The notes under the pieces were generated by a model. That model ran no database searches. It was not told where the DNA came from and saw only the letters and a program-made list of their open reading frames with translations. From Actinomycetota bacterium (GTDB taxonomy: Bacteria; Actinomycetota; Actinomycetes; Acidothermales; Acidothermaceae), in NCBI GenBank assembly GCA_003134755.1, contig PLCK01000117.1:12092-23944 (forward strand): a DNA stretch of 11,853 nucleotides. Direction: 5' to 3'. The position numbers and the translations under genes were made by a program. Positions within the stretch are counted from its first letter, which is position 1. The number at the start of each line of letters is the position of its first letter. Below are positions 1 to 5,907 of the stretch, piece by piece.

Positions 1-161
1 AACAGGAAGAAGCCGCCCGCGATGATCGCGATCAGCACCACCGAGATGTGAATGGCGACCAGTACGCCGACGAATACGACGTAGAGCAGGCCGAGAAGGA
101 ACATGACAAGGACCATGCGGGTCGACAGCCCGCGGTCTGCGGCGAAACGGGTTCGAGCCAT
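1..161 (-). CDS. htpX: HtpX-family membrane zinc metalloprotease, N-terminal fragment
   Basis: Only the first 53 codons are in the window; the gene runs off the left edge. The translation starts MARTRFAADRGLSTRMV, followed by a long hydrophobic stretch (about residues 17-53) that reads as two closely spaced transmembrane helices. This start and helical hairpin are what I know from actinobacterial HtpX (peptidase family M48), which degrades damaged or misfolded inner-membrane proteins. The catalytic HEXXH motif would lie beyond the edge, so the active site cannot be checked. The ATG (complement of 159-161) lies 15 bp after the pspAA stop with no clear Shine-Dalgarno, which suggests translational coupling in a pspA-pspAA-htpX operon. 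Identification rests on the N-terminus and the neighbours. Confidence 0.82.
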   Translation of the reverse strand, partial: MARTRFAADRGLSTRMVLVMFLLGLLYVVFVGVLVAIHISVVLIAIIAGGFFL

Positions 162-176
162 ACGGTGGGACGCCGA

Positions 177-455
177 TCAGCCGGGGATGAGTCCCTCGTC
201 GCTGAGCAGCGCGCGCACCTCCTCCAGAGTCGAGTCGGCGGCGGGGAGAACGAGCTCCGACGGACCGAGGTGGTCATCGGGAAGCCGGGTGCCAGTCTCG
301 CGAACGAGCGCGAGCAGGTCGCTCAGGGCGCGATGGAACGTGGCGTCGTCGCCGGCTTCGACGGCGGCCTGGAGCTCGTTGTCGAGCCCGCTGAGGACCT
401 CGACCGTGTGGTCGGCGACCTCGAATTGCCCTTCGCCGAGAATTCGCAGGATCAT
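177..455 (-). CDS. pspAA: PspA-associated protein PspAA
   Basis: This 92-residue acidic protein starts MILRILGEGQFEV. The pattern matches the small PspAA family found next to pspA in actinobacteria and other bacteria: a short N-terminal beta segment (ILGEGQFEV), then a helical part (VEVLSGLDNELQAAVEAGDD) and a C-terminal helix (TLEEVRALLSDEG). There is no signal peptide or membrane segment, so it is cytoplasmic. Its start codon overlaps the pspA stop in an ATGA, so the two are co-translated. The family is thought to work with PspA in membrane maintenance, but its biochemical role is not known to me. The call rests on size, sequence pattern and fixed neighbourhood. Confidence 0.8.
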   Translation of the reverse strand: MILRILGEGQFEVADHTVEVLSGLDNELQAAVEAGDDATFHRALSDLLALVRETGTRLPDDHLGPSELVLPAADSTLEEVRALLSDEGLIPG

Positions 456-1261
456 GCCGGCTCCTCGGGCTTCGCCTCGGCCGGCTCCTTCACGACCGAA
501 ACGGCCGGTGCCGGGGTCTCGGTAGCGCCTGCGCCGCTCTCGATGGCGGGCGCTGCCGGCGCGCCGGCGATCTCGCCCTTCAGTGCGGCCAGCTGGAGCT
601 CGACGTCGTTGCTACTCGACATCCGGTCGAGTTCACGCTGGATGTCGTCGGACGGCGAACTGGTCGGGTCGTTCAACGCGCCCGACGCGAGCAGCTCGTC
701 GATCGCGCCGGCGCGGGCCTGCATGGTCTGGGTCTTGTCTTCGGCCCGCTGGATCGCCAAGCCGACGTCACCCATCTCCTCGGAGATACCGGAGAAGGCT
801 TCGCCGATCTTGGTCTGCGCCTCGGCGGCGGTGTAGGTGGCCTTGATCGTCTCTTTCTTGGTGCGGAACGCATCGACCTTGGCCTGCAGCCGCTGGGACG
901 CCAGCGTCAGCTTCTCCTCCTCGGCAAGCAGCGACGCGTGCTGGGTCTGGAGGTCGGCGATCTGCTGGGACAGCGCCGACTTGCGGGTCAGCGCCTCGCG
1001 TGCCAGGTCTTCGCGGCCCTGGGCGAGCGCGGTCCGTGCCTGCCCGTCGAACTTGTCGGCCTGCTGTTGCAGCTGGGTGGCCTGCAGTTCGAGCCGCTTG
1101 CGCGACGTCGCCACGTCGGCCACACCGCGGCGCACCTTCTGGAGCAGTTCGAGCTGCTTGGTGTAGCTGTAGTCGAGCGTCTCGCGCGGGTCTTCGGCGC
1201 GGTCAAGGACCTTGTTGGCCTTCGCGTTGAAGATGAGCGACATGCGCTTCATCAAACCCAT
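452..1261 (-). CDS. pspA: PspA/IM30-family membrane-stress protein
   Basis: This 269-residue protein starts MGLMKRMSLIFNAKANKVLD, the amphipathic helix a typical of PspA/IM30/Vipp1 (ESCRT-III-like) proteins. The conserved EDPRETLDY segment (23-31) follows, then about 150 residues of uninterrupted heptad-like, Q/A/L/K/E-rich coiled coil (roughly 32-190). The family binds stressed membranes on the cytoplasmic face and polymerises to stop proton leakage. E. coli PspA is 222 residues; here a low-complexity Ala/Pro/Glu tail (about 230-269) is added. I chose this ATG rather than in-frame upstream codons because AGAGGAG (complement of 1271-1277) sits 9 bp before it and because it gives the canonical N-terminus. 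It is first in the operon with pspAA (4-bp overlap) and htpX. Confidence 0.92.
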   Translation of the reverse strand: MGLMKRMSLIFNAKANKVLDRAEDPRETLDYSYTKQLELLQKVRRGVADVATSRKRLELQATQLQQQADKFDGQARTALAQGREDLAREALTRKSALSQQIADLQTQHASLLAEEEKLTLASQRLQAKVDAFRTKKETIKATYTAAEAQTKIGEAFSGISEEMGDVGLAIQRAEDKTQTMQARAGAIDELLASGALNDPTSSPSDDIQRELDRMSSSNDVELQLAALKGEIAGAPAAPAIESGAGATETPAPAVSVVKEPAEAKPEEPA

Positions 1262-1337
1262 TGGTGCCGGCTCCTCTGCTTCGCGACAGGGCGCGGGCGG
1301 CGCGACGCGGTTTCGCGGCGCCTCTCTGTCTTCATCC

Positions 1338-1343
1338 ACCCTA
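1338..1343 (-). promoter_or_regulatory. Candidate -10 box for the pspA operon
   Basis: Read on the minus strand the sequence is TAGGGT, fitting the actinobacterial -10 pattern TAnnnT. It would give a 5' leader of about 70 nt before pspA. No convincing -35 box is visible, and I see no recognisable ClgR or alternative sigma-factor site. It lies in the divergent gap shared with the DUF3043 gene. One hexamer match is weak evidence. Confidence 0.3.
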
Positions 1344-1396
1344 TGCGCCGACGAACCACCTCGGCAGTGGGTTCCCCGGCGCCGCCGCTGGGTCGC

Positions 1397-1402
1397 TACC
1401 CT
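1397..1402 (+). promoter_or_regulatory. Candidate -10 box of a leaderless promoter
   Basis: TACCCT fits TAnnnT and ends 6 nt before the GTG of the DUF3043 gene at 1409. That is the distance at which transcription would start on the start codon itself. The gene lacks a Shine-Dalgarno sequence, which fits leaderless translation, common in actinobacteria. No clear -35 box is seen. Confidence 0.5.
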
Positions 1403-1408
1403 GACGAC

Positions 1409-2014
1409 GTGTTCAAACGTGCATCGAAGGACGCCGCGGGCGCCAGCCACCCCGCCGGCTCGCCGTCCGCCCTGTTAGCCGCGGGCGGTAAGGGCAAGGC
1501 GACCCCGAAGCGCCGGGAGGCCGAGGCCGCCCGCAAGACGTCGGTCGCCGCGCCGCCGCGCCGCGGCCGCGCGGGTGCCTCCGGGCGGGCCAGCGCACGT
1601 GCCGGCAGGCAGACTCCTGAGCAGATGCGGGCGCGCCGAGAGGCCATGCGGCGAGGCGACGACAGTGCGCTGACGACGCGCGACCGCGGCCCGGCCCGGC
1701 GGTTCGCCCGCGACTTCGTCGACTCGCGCCGCAGCGTCGTGGGTTTGTTCATCCCGGTCGCGGCGCCGATCATCCTGCTCGGCTACACCCGCGTGCCGAT
1801 CCTGGTCTGGGCCGCGAACATCGGGCTCTACGCCTTCGTGGTCGGATCGGTCCTCGACTCTTTGCGGATGAACCGGGCGATCCGCAAGCAGGTCTCGATC
1901 CGGTACCCGGGCGAGTCAACCAAGGGGCTCGGCCTCTACGCCGTGATGCGTGCCATGCAGTTCCGACGGATGCGGATGCCAGGGCCCCGCGTTGCGCGCG
2001 GCGCCAAGGTTTGA
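1409..2014 (+). CDS. DUF3043-family membrane protein
   Basis: This is a 201-residue, very basic protein. The N-terminal 100 residues are Arg/Lys/Ala-rich and probably disordered, and contain the family's KGKATPKRREAEAAR block (28-42). After it come a conserved RDFVDSRRSV segment (101-110), two transmembrane helices (about 110-126 and 130-149) and a basic C-terminal tail. This layout matches actinobacterial DUF3043 proteins; their function is unknown. The frame is open far upstream, but the GTG at 1409 is preferred because it gives the usual family start and because a -10 box lies 6 nt before it. It is divergent from pspA. A role in the cell envelope is only a guess from topology. Confidence 0.83.
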   Translation: MFKRASKDAAGASHPAGSPSALLAAGGKGKATPKRREAEAARKTSVAAPPRRGRAGASGRASARAGRQTPEQMRARREAMRRGDDSALTTRDRGPARRFARDFVDSRRSVVGLFIPVAAPIILLGYTRVPILVWAANIGLYAFVVGSVLDSLRMNRAIRKQVSIRYPGESTKGLGLYAVMRAMQFRRMRMPGPRVARGAKV

Positions 2015-2015
2015 G

Positions 2016-2030
2016 GTCGGCGCAGCCGAC
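2016..2030. repeat. Perfect palindrome GTCGGC-gca-GCCGAC at the reductase promoter
   Basis: Two 6-bp arms are separated by 3 bp. The element starts 2 bp after the DUF3043 stop and ends 1 bp before the TAGGCT -10 box of the next gene. It could be an operator in the -35/-10 spacer or a small RNA hairpin. There is no T-run after it, so it is not a standard intrinsic terminator. Confidence 0.45.
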
Positions 2031-2031
2031 A

Positions 2032-2037
2032 TAGGCT
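2032..2037 (+). promoter_or_regulatory. -10 box of a leaderless promoter for the aldo/keto reductase
   Basis: TAGGCT fits TAnnnT and is followed by exactly 6 nt (TGGTGT) and then the ATG at 2044, so the transcript would begin at the start codon. No Shine-Dalgarno precedes the gene. A possible -35 (TTGAGG, 2011-2016) has only a 15-bp spacer and is weak. Confidence 0.55.
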
Positions 2038-2043
2038 TGGTGT

Positions 2044-3045
2044 ATGGAATTCAGACACCTGGGCCACAGCGGCCTCATCGTCAGCGAGATCGCGTACGGC
2101 AACTGGCTCACGCACGGCTCCCAGGTCGAGGCCGACGCAGCGGTTGCCTGCGTCCGTGCCGCACTCGACGTCGGCATCACGACATTCGACACGGCCGACG
2201 TCTATGCCGGCACGCGGGCCGAGTCGGTGCTCGGCGAGGCTCTCGTCGGCGTCCGACGCGAGTCGTACGAGCTGTTCACCAAGGTGTTCTGGCCGACCGG
2301 TCCGGGCCGCAACGACCGTGGGCTATCACGCAAACACATCATCGAGAGCTGCAACGCGTCCCTGATCCGACTGCAGACCGACCACATCGACCTGTACCAG
2401 GCGCACCGGTTCGACGTCGAGACGCCGCTCGAAGAGACGTTGCGGGCCTTCGACGATCTGGTCAGGGCCGGCAATGTCAGTTACATAGGCGTGAGCGAGT
2501 GGACCGCCGCGCAGATCGCGAGTGCTCTTCGCATCGCCGACGACATGGGCCTCGACCGCATCGTGTCGAACCAACCGCAGTACAACCTGCTGTGGCGGGT
2601 AATCGAGGCCGACGTCGTGCCGCTGTGCGAGCGCGAGGGAATCGGGCAGGTCGTGTTCTCACCGCTTGCGCAGGGCGTCTTGACGGGCAAGTACAAGCCC
2701 GGCCAGGCGCCCCCAGCCGGATCGCGGGCCACCGACGAGAAGGGTGGCGCGACGATGATCTCGCGATGGATGGACGACGACGTGCTGTCGCGTGTCGAGG
2801 AACTGCGGCCGCTCGCGGCAGAAGCCGGGATTTCGCTGGCGACGATGTCCCTCGCCTGGATTTTGCAGAACCCCAATGTGTCGAGCGCCATCATCGGAGC
2901 GTCGCGGCCCGAGCAGGTGCACGAGAACGTCTTGGCAGCCGGCGTCAAACTCGACAGTCAACTGGTCAAGCGCATCGACGAGATCCTCGACCCTGTCATC
3001 GAGCGCGATCCCGCCAAGATCCAGCAACTGTCCCACCGCCCGTAG
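2044..3045 (+). CDS. Aldo/keto reductase, Kv-beta-like (AKR6-type)
   Basis: This 333-residue protein is the normal length for a soluble, NADPH-dependent (beta/alpha)8-barrel reductase of carbonyl compounds. The catalytic tetrad is complete: D49 and Y54 in FDTADVYAG, K80 in LFTKVFW and H121 in DLYQAHRFD. Family landmarks include GNVSYIGVSEW (about 147-157), the NQPQYNLL segment, FSPLAQGVLTGKY, and the cofactor-binding C-terminal AIIGASRPEQVHEN. Spacing and motifs resemble the Kv-beta/YghZ branch more than AKR1-5. The substrate cannot be read from the sequence; roles in detoxifying reactive aldehydes are common in this branch. It appears to be a single-gene unit with its own leaderless promoter, convergent with the small minus-strand gene that follows. 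Confidence 0.93.
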   Translation: MEFRHLGHSGLIVSEIAYGNWLTHGSQVEADAAVACVRAALDVGITTFDTADVYAGTRAESVLGEALVGVRRESYELFTKVFWPTGPGRNDRGLSRKHIIESCNASLIRLQTDHIDLYQAHRFDVETPLEETLRAFDDLVRAGNVSYIGVSEWTAAQIASALRIADDMGLDRIVSNQPQYNLLWRVIEADVVPLCEREGIGQVVFSPLAQGVLTGKYKPGQAPPAGSRATDEKGGATMISRWMDDDVLSRVEELRPLAAEAGISLATMSLAWILQNPNVSSAIIGASRPEQVHENVLAAGVKLDSQLVKRIDEILDPVIERDPAKIQQLSHRP

Positions 3046-3072
3046 GCGGCGCCACCTCTTGCTCGATCATGC

Positions 3073-3100
3073 AGATTCGGGGTCACGGAGATTCGGGGTC
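3073..3100. repeat. 12-bp direct repeat at the end of the small minus-strand gene
   Basis: AGATTCGGGGTC occurs at 3073-3084 and again at 3089-3100, a 16-bp period. One copy is inside the 3' end of the minus-strand gene and the other spans its stop and the flank. It looks like a short tandem duplication. Confidence 0.6.
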
Positions 3101-3298
3101 GAGGCTCATCGGGCCGTAGACGACGCGGTCGCCTTCGAGCAGGGACACCCGGGAGACGCCGGCTGCAAGCAGCACGCGCCACTCCTCACCGAGCCACGAT
3201 TCGGCGTCCGACTGGGTGGGGAAGAGCTCGGCCGCCGGTAGATCAACGGGCGTCACGGGCTCGCCATCGGCATTCTCGTATCGCCAGGACCAGCTCAT
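3083..3298 (-). CDS. Conserved small actinobacterial protein of unknown function
   Basis: This 71-residue acidic, cytoplasmic-looking protein starts MSWSWRYENADG and contains FPTQSDAESWLGEEWRVLLAAGV (26-48) and EGDRVVYGPMSL (55-66). The pattern matches a small hypothetical protein I have seen in many actinobacterial genomes; no function is known to me. The ATG (complement of 3296-3298) is chosen over longer versions because GAGGGAG (complement of 3306-3312) lies 7 bp before it and because the N-terminus fits the homologues. Its last codons are made of the repeat unit at 3073-3100, so the C-terminal end (DPESP) may be a recent local change. It stands alone, convergent with the reductase and divergent from the B12 operon. 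Confidence 0.77.
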   Translation of the reverse strand: MSWSWRYENADGEPVTPVDLPAAELFPTQSDAESWLGEEWRVLLAAGVSRVSLLEGDRVVYGPMSLDPESP

Positions 3299-3317
3299 CG
3301 GTGCGCTCCCTCGTGGT

Positions 3318-3342
3318 GACCGTCGAGTGGGACCGTCGAGTG
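3318..3342. repeat. 12-bp tandem repeat in the divergent intergenic region
   Basis: GACCGTCGAGTG occurs at 3318-3329 and 3331-3342, a 13-bp period. It lies upstream of the minus-strand small gene and upstream of the cobalamin riboswitch. It could be paired binding sites or a chance slippage duplication. Confidence 0.6.
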
Positions 3343-3345
3343 CGA

Positions 3346-3351
3346 AGGCTA
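3346..3351 (-). promoter_or_regulatory. Candidate -10 box for the small minus-strand gene
   Basis: On the minus strand this reads TAGCCT (TAnnnT). Transcription would start near 3339 and the leader would carry the 13-bp-period repeat. No -35 box is visible. I could not pick a convincing plus-strand promoter for the riboswitch transcript in the same region. Confidence 0.25.
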
Positions 3352-3371
3352 GCGCTTTGACTTCACCACGA

Positions 3372-3535
3372 CGCCGTGGTTTGCTCACGCCCACAACTGA
3401 AGACGCACCCGCGTTCAGGGGAAGCCGGTCCGAATCCGGCGCTGACCCGCAACCGTAGGTCGTGTCAATCGAGGTCACTGCACACCACGTGCGCGTGACG
3501 ACGTGCGACACGGCGAGCCGGATTACCTGCCGAGT
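3372..3535 (+). promoter_or_regulatory. Cobalamin (AdoCbl-type) riboswitch aptamer
   Basis: The conserved core is clear: GGGGAAGCCGG (3418-3428), AATCCGGC (3433-3440) and GCTGACCCGCAACCGTA (3441-3457), followed by a near-perfect B12 box, AGCCGGATTACCTGCC, at 3516-3531. These are the diagnostic blocks of the cobalamin riboswitch. The outer P1 boundaries are approximate. It binds a cobalamin in the nascent RNA and normally turns downstream genes off when B12 is plentiful. An intrinsic terminator 70 nt further on suggests transcriptional attenuation. The downstream genes are all corrinoid uptake or salvage genes, in full agreement. Confidence 0.95.
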
Positions 3536-3580
3536 GCGAAGTGGCTCCAATCGTCCGTCGAGGTTCGCGGGGCGGAGCCC

Positions 3581-3595
3581 GGGTCGCCACGACCC
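3581..3595 (+). other. Hairpin between riboswitch and terminator
   Basis: GGGTCG-cca-CGACCC is a perfect 6-bp stem with a 3-nt loop, placed 50 nt after the B12 box and 8 nt before the terminator stem. It may be part of the expression platform, either bracing the terminator or taking part in an alternative fold. There is no T-run, so it does not terminate by itself. Confidence 0.5.
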
Positions 3596-3603
3596 GCCAT
3601 CGC

Positions 3604-3640
3604 CCCCACGTCGCGCTGTTGCGCACGTGGGGTTTTGCTT
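3604..3640 (+). terminator. Intrinsic terminator of the riboswitch expression platform
   Basis: CCCCACGT (3604-3611) pairs perfectly with ACGTGGGG (3625-3632). Inside, GCGC pairs with GCGC around a TGTT loop, with one bulged C (3612). TTTTGCTT follows directly. It lies 58 nt before the first operon start codon, so it can only act as an attenuator of that operon. Strong U-tract terminators are uncommon in high-GC actinobacteria, which makes this one stand out. Confidence 0.87.
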
Positions 3641-3687
3641 GTCGGGCGGTCACCGGGTCCGTCGTCGACGACCGGCGGCCCGTCCCG

Positions 3688-3693
3688 AAGGGA
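3688..3693 (+). promoter_or_regulatory. Ribosome binding site deciding the first operon start
   Basis: AAGGGA ends 5 nt before the GTG at 3699. The same frame is open upstream through the riboswitch and terminator to 3462, but only this GTG has a Shine-Dalgarno sequence and yields an immediate signal peptide. Confidence 0.7.
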
Positions 3694-3698
3694 ACTCA

Positions 3699-5018
3699 GT
3701 GCTCGCACGACTCGCACGATTCGATCGCGACACGGCGTCTGCCGCTCGCGCTCTCGGTACCGGTCTGGTCGCGGCGGGTGCGGTGATCACCCTCCTCGGA
3801 TCCGGAACCGCGCGTGCCGCGAACTCTTCCGCGTCAGCCGCGCCGGTCAATTCCGCCACCGTCGGGTTGTTCGGCACGCAGGATCCGAAGTTCGACGGGG
3901 TCTACCGGCAGAGCCTGGCCGTCATCGGACTCGTCGCGACCGGTCACGCACCCGACGCGAGTGCGGTCGGCTGGCTACTCGCCCAGCAGTGCGCCGACGG
4001 CGCGTTCACCGCCTACCGCACCAGCATCGCCACACCGTGCACCGCGGCGGCCGAGGACGAGAACGCGACCGCGGCTGCTATTGCAGCGCTGGCCGCACTC
4101 GGGAAGCCCACAGCGACTGCAGTCTCGGCGCTCCGGCACTTCCAGCTCGCCGACGGCGGTTTCTACGACAACACCGCATTCGGGCCCGCCGCGTCGGACG
4201 CGAACTCCACCGGGCTCGCCTTGAGCGCGTTCGTTGCAGCCGGCATCGACCCGGCCACGGTCGCGTCGAGCGCGGGCAAGACCGGGTCCGATTACCTGCG
4301 CTCGCTGCAGATCCCCTGCGCCGCGGCGTCCGGTGCGGGAGCGTTCGACTTCCAAGGCGAGGCGACGCTGCACCCGAACGACTACGCGACCGTGCAGGCG
4401 TTGCTCGGCGAACTCGGCAAGGCGCCGCCGGTAGCCGCGGCAGCGAGCGGCGCAAGCGCGCCCGCCTGCCCGGCGTCCGTGACCGACGCAGCGACGTCTG
4501 CCGCCGCCGCCACGAGCTACCTCGCGGCGCGGTTGACGACGACGAACGGCGCGATCCCTTCAGCGTTCGGCAGTGGCACCGACTGGACGACGACAGCTAA
4601 CGCCGTCCTCGATCTCGAAGCGGCTGGAGTTGGCGGGACGCCGGTCAGCACCGCTCTCGCCGCACTCGAGGCGAACGTCAAGGCGTATGCGCAGACTGCC
4701 GGCGCTTTTGTGGCCGGTCCGCTGGCGACGCTACTGATGGTCGCCCATGCGAGCGGCACCGATCCGGCCAGCTTCGGTGGTGTCGACCTCGCAGGGGTGC
4801 TCGCCGCGACCGAGCGCACCGCAGCCACTGCGGCTCCGACTCCCTCGCCGTCTGCAGCGCCGACTGCCGCAGGCCCGACGTTACCGGCTACCGGGGCGCA
4901 CGCGGTGTGGCCGATGACGGCAGTCGGCGGGATGCTTCTCGGTCTCGGCATGGTGGCGCTCTTCGCCGGCCGGCGACGGACCGGCAGTCAACAGCCCTCC
5001 CCCAGTCACCAAGGCTGA
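3699..5018 (+). CDS. LPXTG-anchored surface protein with prenyltransferase/squalene-oxidase-type repeats (SCO2321-like)
   Basis: This 439-residue exported protein has a signal peptide with a basic N-region, a hydrophobic core (about 18-34) and probable cleavage after TARA-40. Six helical repeats follow, each centred on an Ala-rich helix: near 69-82, 120-135 (DENATAAAIAALAALG), 167-182 (DANSTGLALSAFVAAG), 227-240, 295-310 (DWTTTANAVLDLEAAG) and 340-353. They are interspersed with QQCADGAF and LADGGFYD turns typical of terpenoid-cyclase-like alpha/alpha toroids. Four cysteines (98, 114, 207, 257) could form two disulfides. A Pro/Thr/Ala linker leads to LPATG (395-399), a membrane helix and a GRRR tail: a sortase signal. 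As first gene behind a B12 riboswitch and before an ECF transporter, it is more likely a corrinoid-binding protein than an enzyme; no catalytic motif is visible. Ligand binding is inferred. Confidence 0.85.
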   Translation: MLARLARFDRDTASAARALGTGLVAAGAVITLLGSGTARAANSSASAAPVNSATVGLFGTQDPKFDGVYRQSLAVIGLVATGHAPDASAVGWLLAQQCADGAFTAYRTSIATPCTAAAEDENATAAAIAALAALGKPTATAVSALRHFQLADGGFYDNTAFGPAASDANSTGLALSAFVAAGIDPATVASSAGKTGSDYLRSLQIPCAAASGAGAFDFQGEATLHPNDYATVQALLGELGKAPPVAAAASGASAPACPASVTDAATSAAAATSYLAARLTTTNGAIPSAFGSGTDWTTTANAVLDLEAAGVGGTPVSTALAALEANVKAYAQTAGAFVAGPLATLLMVAHASGTDPASFGGVDLAGVLAATERTAATAAPTPSPSAAPTAAGPTLPATGAHAVWPMTAVGGMLLGLGMVALFAGRRRTGSQQPSPSHQG

Positions 5019-5022
5019 GGTC

Positions 5023-5907
5023 GTGACCACGGCGCGACGCCGCGCAGGCCCGACGCAGGCGAGGGTGGCCGCCGTCACCCTCGCCACGCTGGTCATCATG
5101 GTGGCGCTGGCCGGTCGAGCCCACGCGGCGACCGCTTACCGCTACTGGGCGTACTACGTCGCGCAGGCCAACACCTGGCAGTTCTCCCAACGCGGACCGG
5201 CCACCGAGTATCCGGTGGACGGCGAGGTGCAGGGGTGGCGGTTCGCGATCCAGACCGAGGCCGGCAAAGGACTCGCGCCGCGGGCGTTGCCTGACTTCGC
5301 CAAGATGTGCGGTTCGACTCCCGCGACAGCGGGGCAGTTGCGTGTCGGCATCGTCATCGACTTCGGTGTAGGCGCGGACGCTCCGACCGGCGAACACCCG
5401 CCTGGAACTGAGGTATCTGGCTGCGTGCACGTCGCCGAAGGCGGAAGCGGCGCCGACGTCCTGCGCGCGGCCGCCGCGGTTCGCATCGGTACCGGCGCAG
5501 ATGGCGGCCTCGTGTGCGGCATCGACGGCTACCCCGCGAACGAATGCGCCACCGCAGTCACAACGAAGCCAACGCCGACGTCGAACGCAATACCTACCCC
5601 GAAGGCAACGCCGACCACGACGCCGCTGCTGACGTCGCCGGCGAAGGCAACCGCTTCGACGCCGAACACGCCAGCGGCCGCCTCCTCGTCGGCCCCGGCG
5701 CCGCCCGTGGCCGCGGCGTCATCGCCCGTTCCGACATCAGCGTCAGCGCCGTCCATCGCGAGAACGTCTCGTCCTCCCACGCTGGCGTCGTTGCGCACCG
5801 CCGCCAACCGCACCGACCACTTCCCTGTCGGCGCGGTGGTCGGGGCGGCGTTGGTCGTGGCGGTCGGCGCTGGTGCGAGCTGGCGCGCCAGGGCGCGGCG
5901 CCGATGA
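5023..5907 (+). CDS. SCO2322-family exported, membrane-tethered protein
   Basis: This 294-residue protein has a signal peptide (hydrophobic about 15-31, AHA cleavage near 35). A compact domain spans about 36-176, with YRYWAYYVAQANTWQFSQRG at 39-58, then PVDGEVQGWRF (64-74) and four cysteines (96, 134, 165, 175). A roughly 80-residue Pro/Thr/Ser/Ala wall-spanning linker follows, and a C-terminal membrane helix (268-286) with an Arg-rich tail. There is no LPXTG, so it should stay in the membrane. The order and character match the SCO2322 family, which sits between SCO2321-like proteins and ECF transporter genes in streptomycetes. The YW...dG...GWRF pattern loosely resembles DUF4430, the family of the transcobalamin beta domain; that link is my inference. 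The GTG start follows the previous stop by 4 nt, with AAGG 8 nt before it. Confidence 0.82.
   Translation: MTTARRRAGPTQARVAAVTLATLVIMVALAGRAHAATAYRYWAYYVAQANTWQFSQRGPATEYPVDGEVQGWRFAIQTEAGKGLAPRALPDFAKMCGSTPATAGQLRVGIVIDFGVGADAPTGEHPPGTEVSGCVHVAEGGSGADVLRAAAAVRIGTGADGGLVCGIDGYPANECATAVTTKPTPTSNAIPTPKATPTTTPLLTSPAKATASTPNTPAAASSSAPAPPVAAASSPVPTSASAPSIARTSRPPTLASLRTAANRTDHFPVGAVVGAALVVAVGAGASWRARARRR

Noticed and set aside
938..1408. N-terminal extension of the DUF3043 frame into the pspA region
   Set aside because: The extension is antisense to pspA. The GTG at 1409 has a -10 box 6 nt upstream and gives the usual family N-terminus.
2016..2030. Intrinsic terminator for the DUF3043 gene
   Set aside because: The stem is only 6 bp and no T-run follows; it overlaps the next promoter, so an operator is more plausible.
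3357..3385. TTGACT as a -35 box for the riboswitch transcript
   Set aside because: No TAnnnT-like -10 is found 16-18 bp downstream, and a start there would fall inside the aptamer.
3462..3698. Upstream extension of the LPATG protein through the riboswitch and terminator
   Set aside because: It would translate the B12 box and attenuator. The signal peptide and Shine-Dalgarno place the start at 3699.
3503..4600. Plus-strand open frame (365 codons) overlapping the first operon gene in another frame
   Set aside because: It is Arg-rich throughout, begins within the riboswitch, and no recognisable domain is seen; it is a shadow of the real gene.
3699..5018. Terpene cyclase or squalene-hopene cyclase
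   Set aside because: The repeat pattern fits the fold, but the protein is exported and wall-anchored, shorter than such cyclases, lacks a DXDD-type catalytic motif, and sits in a B12 operon.
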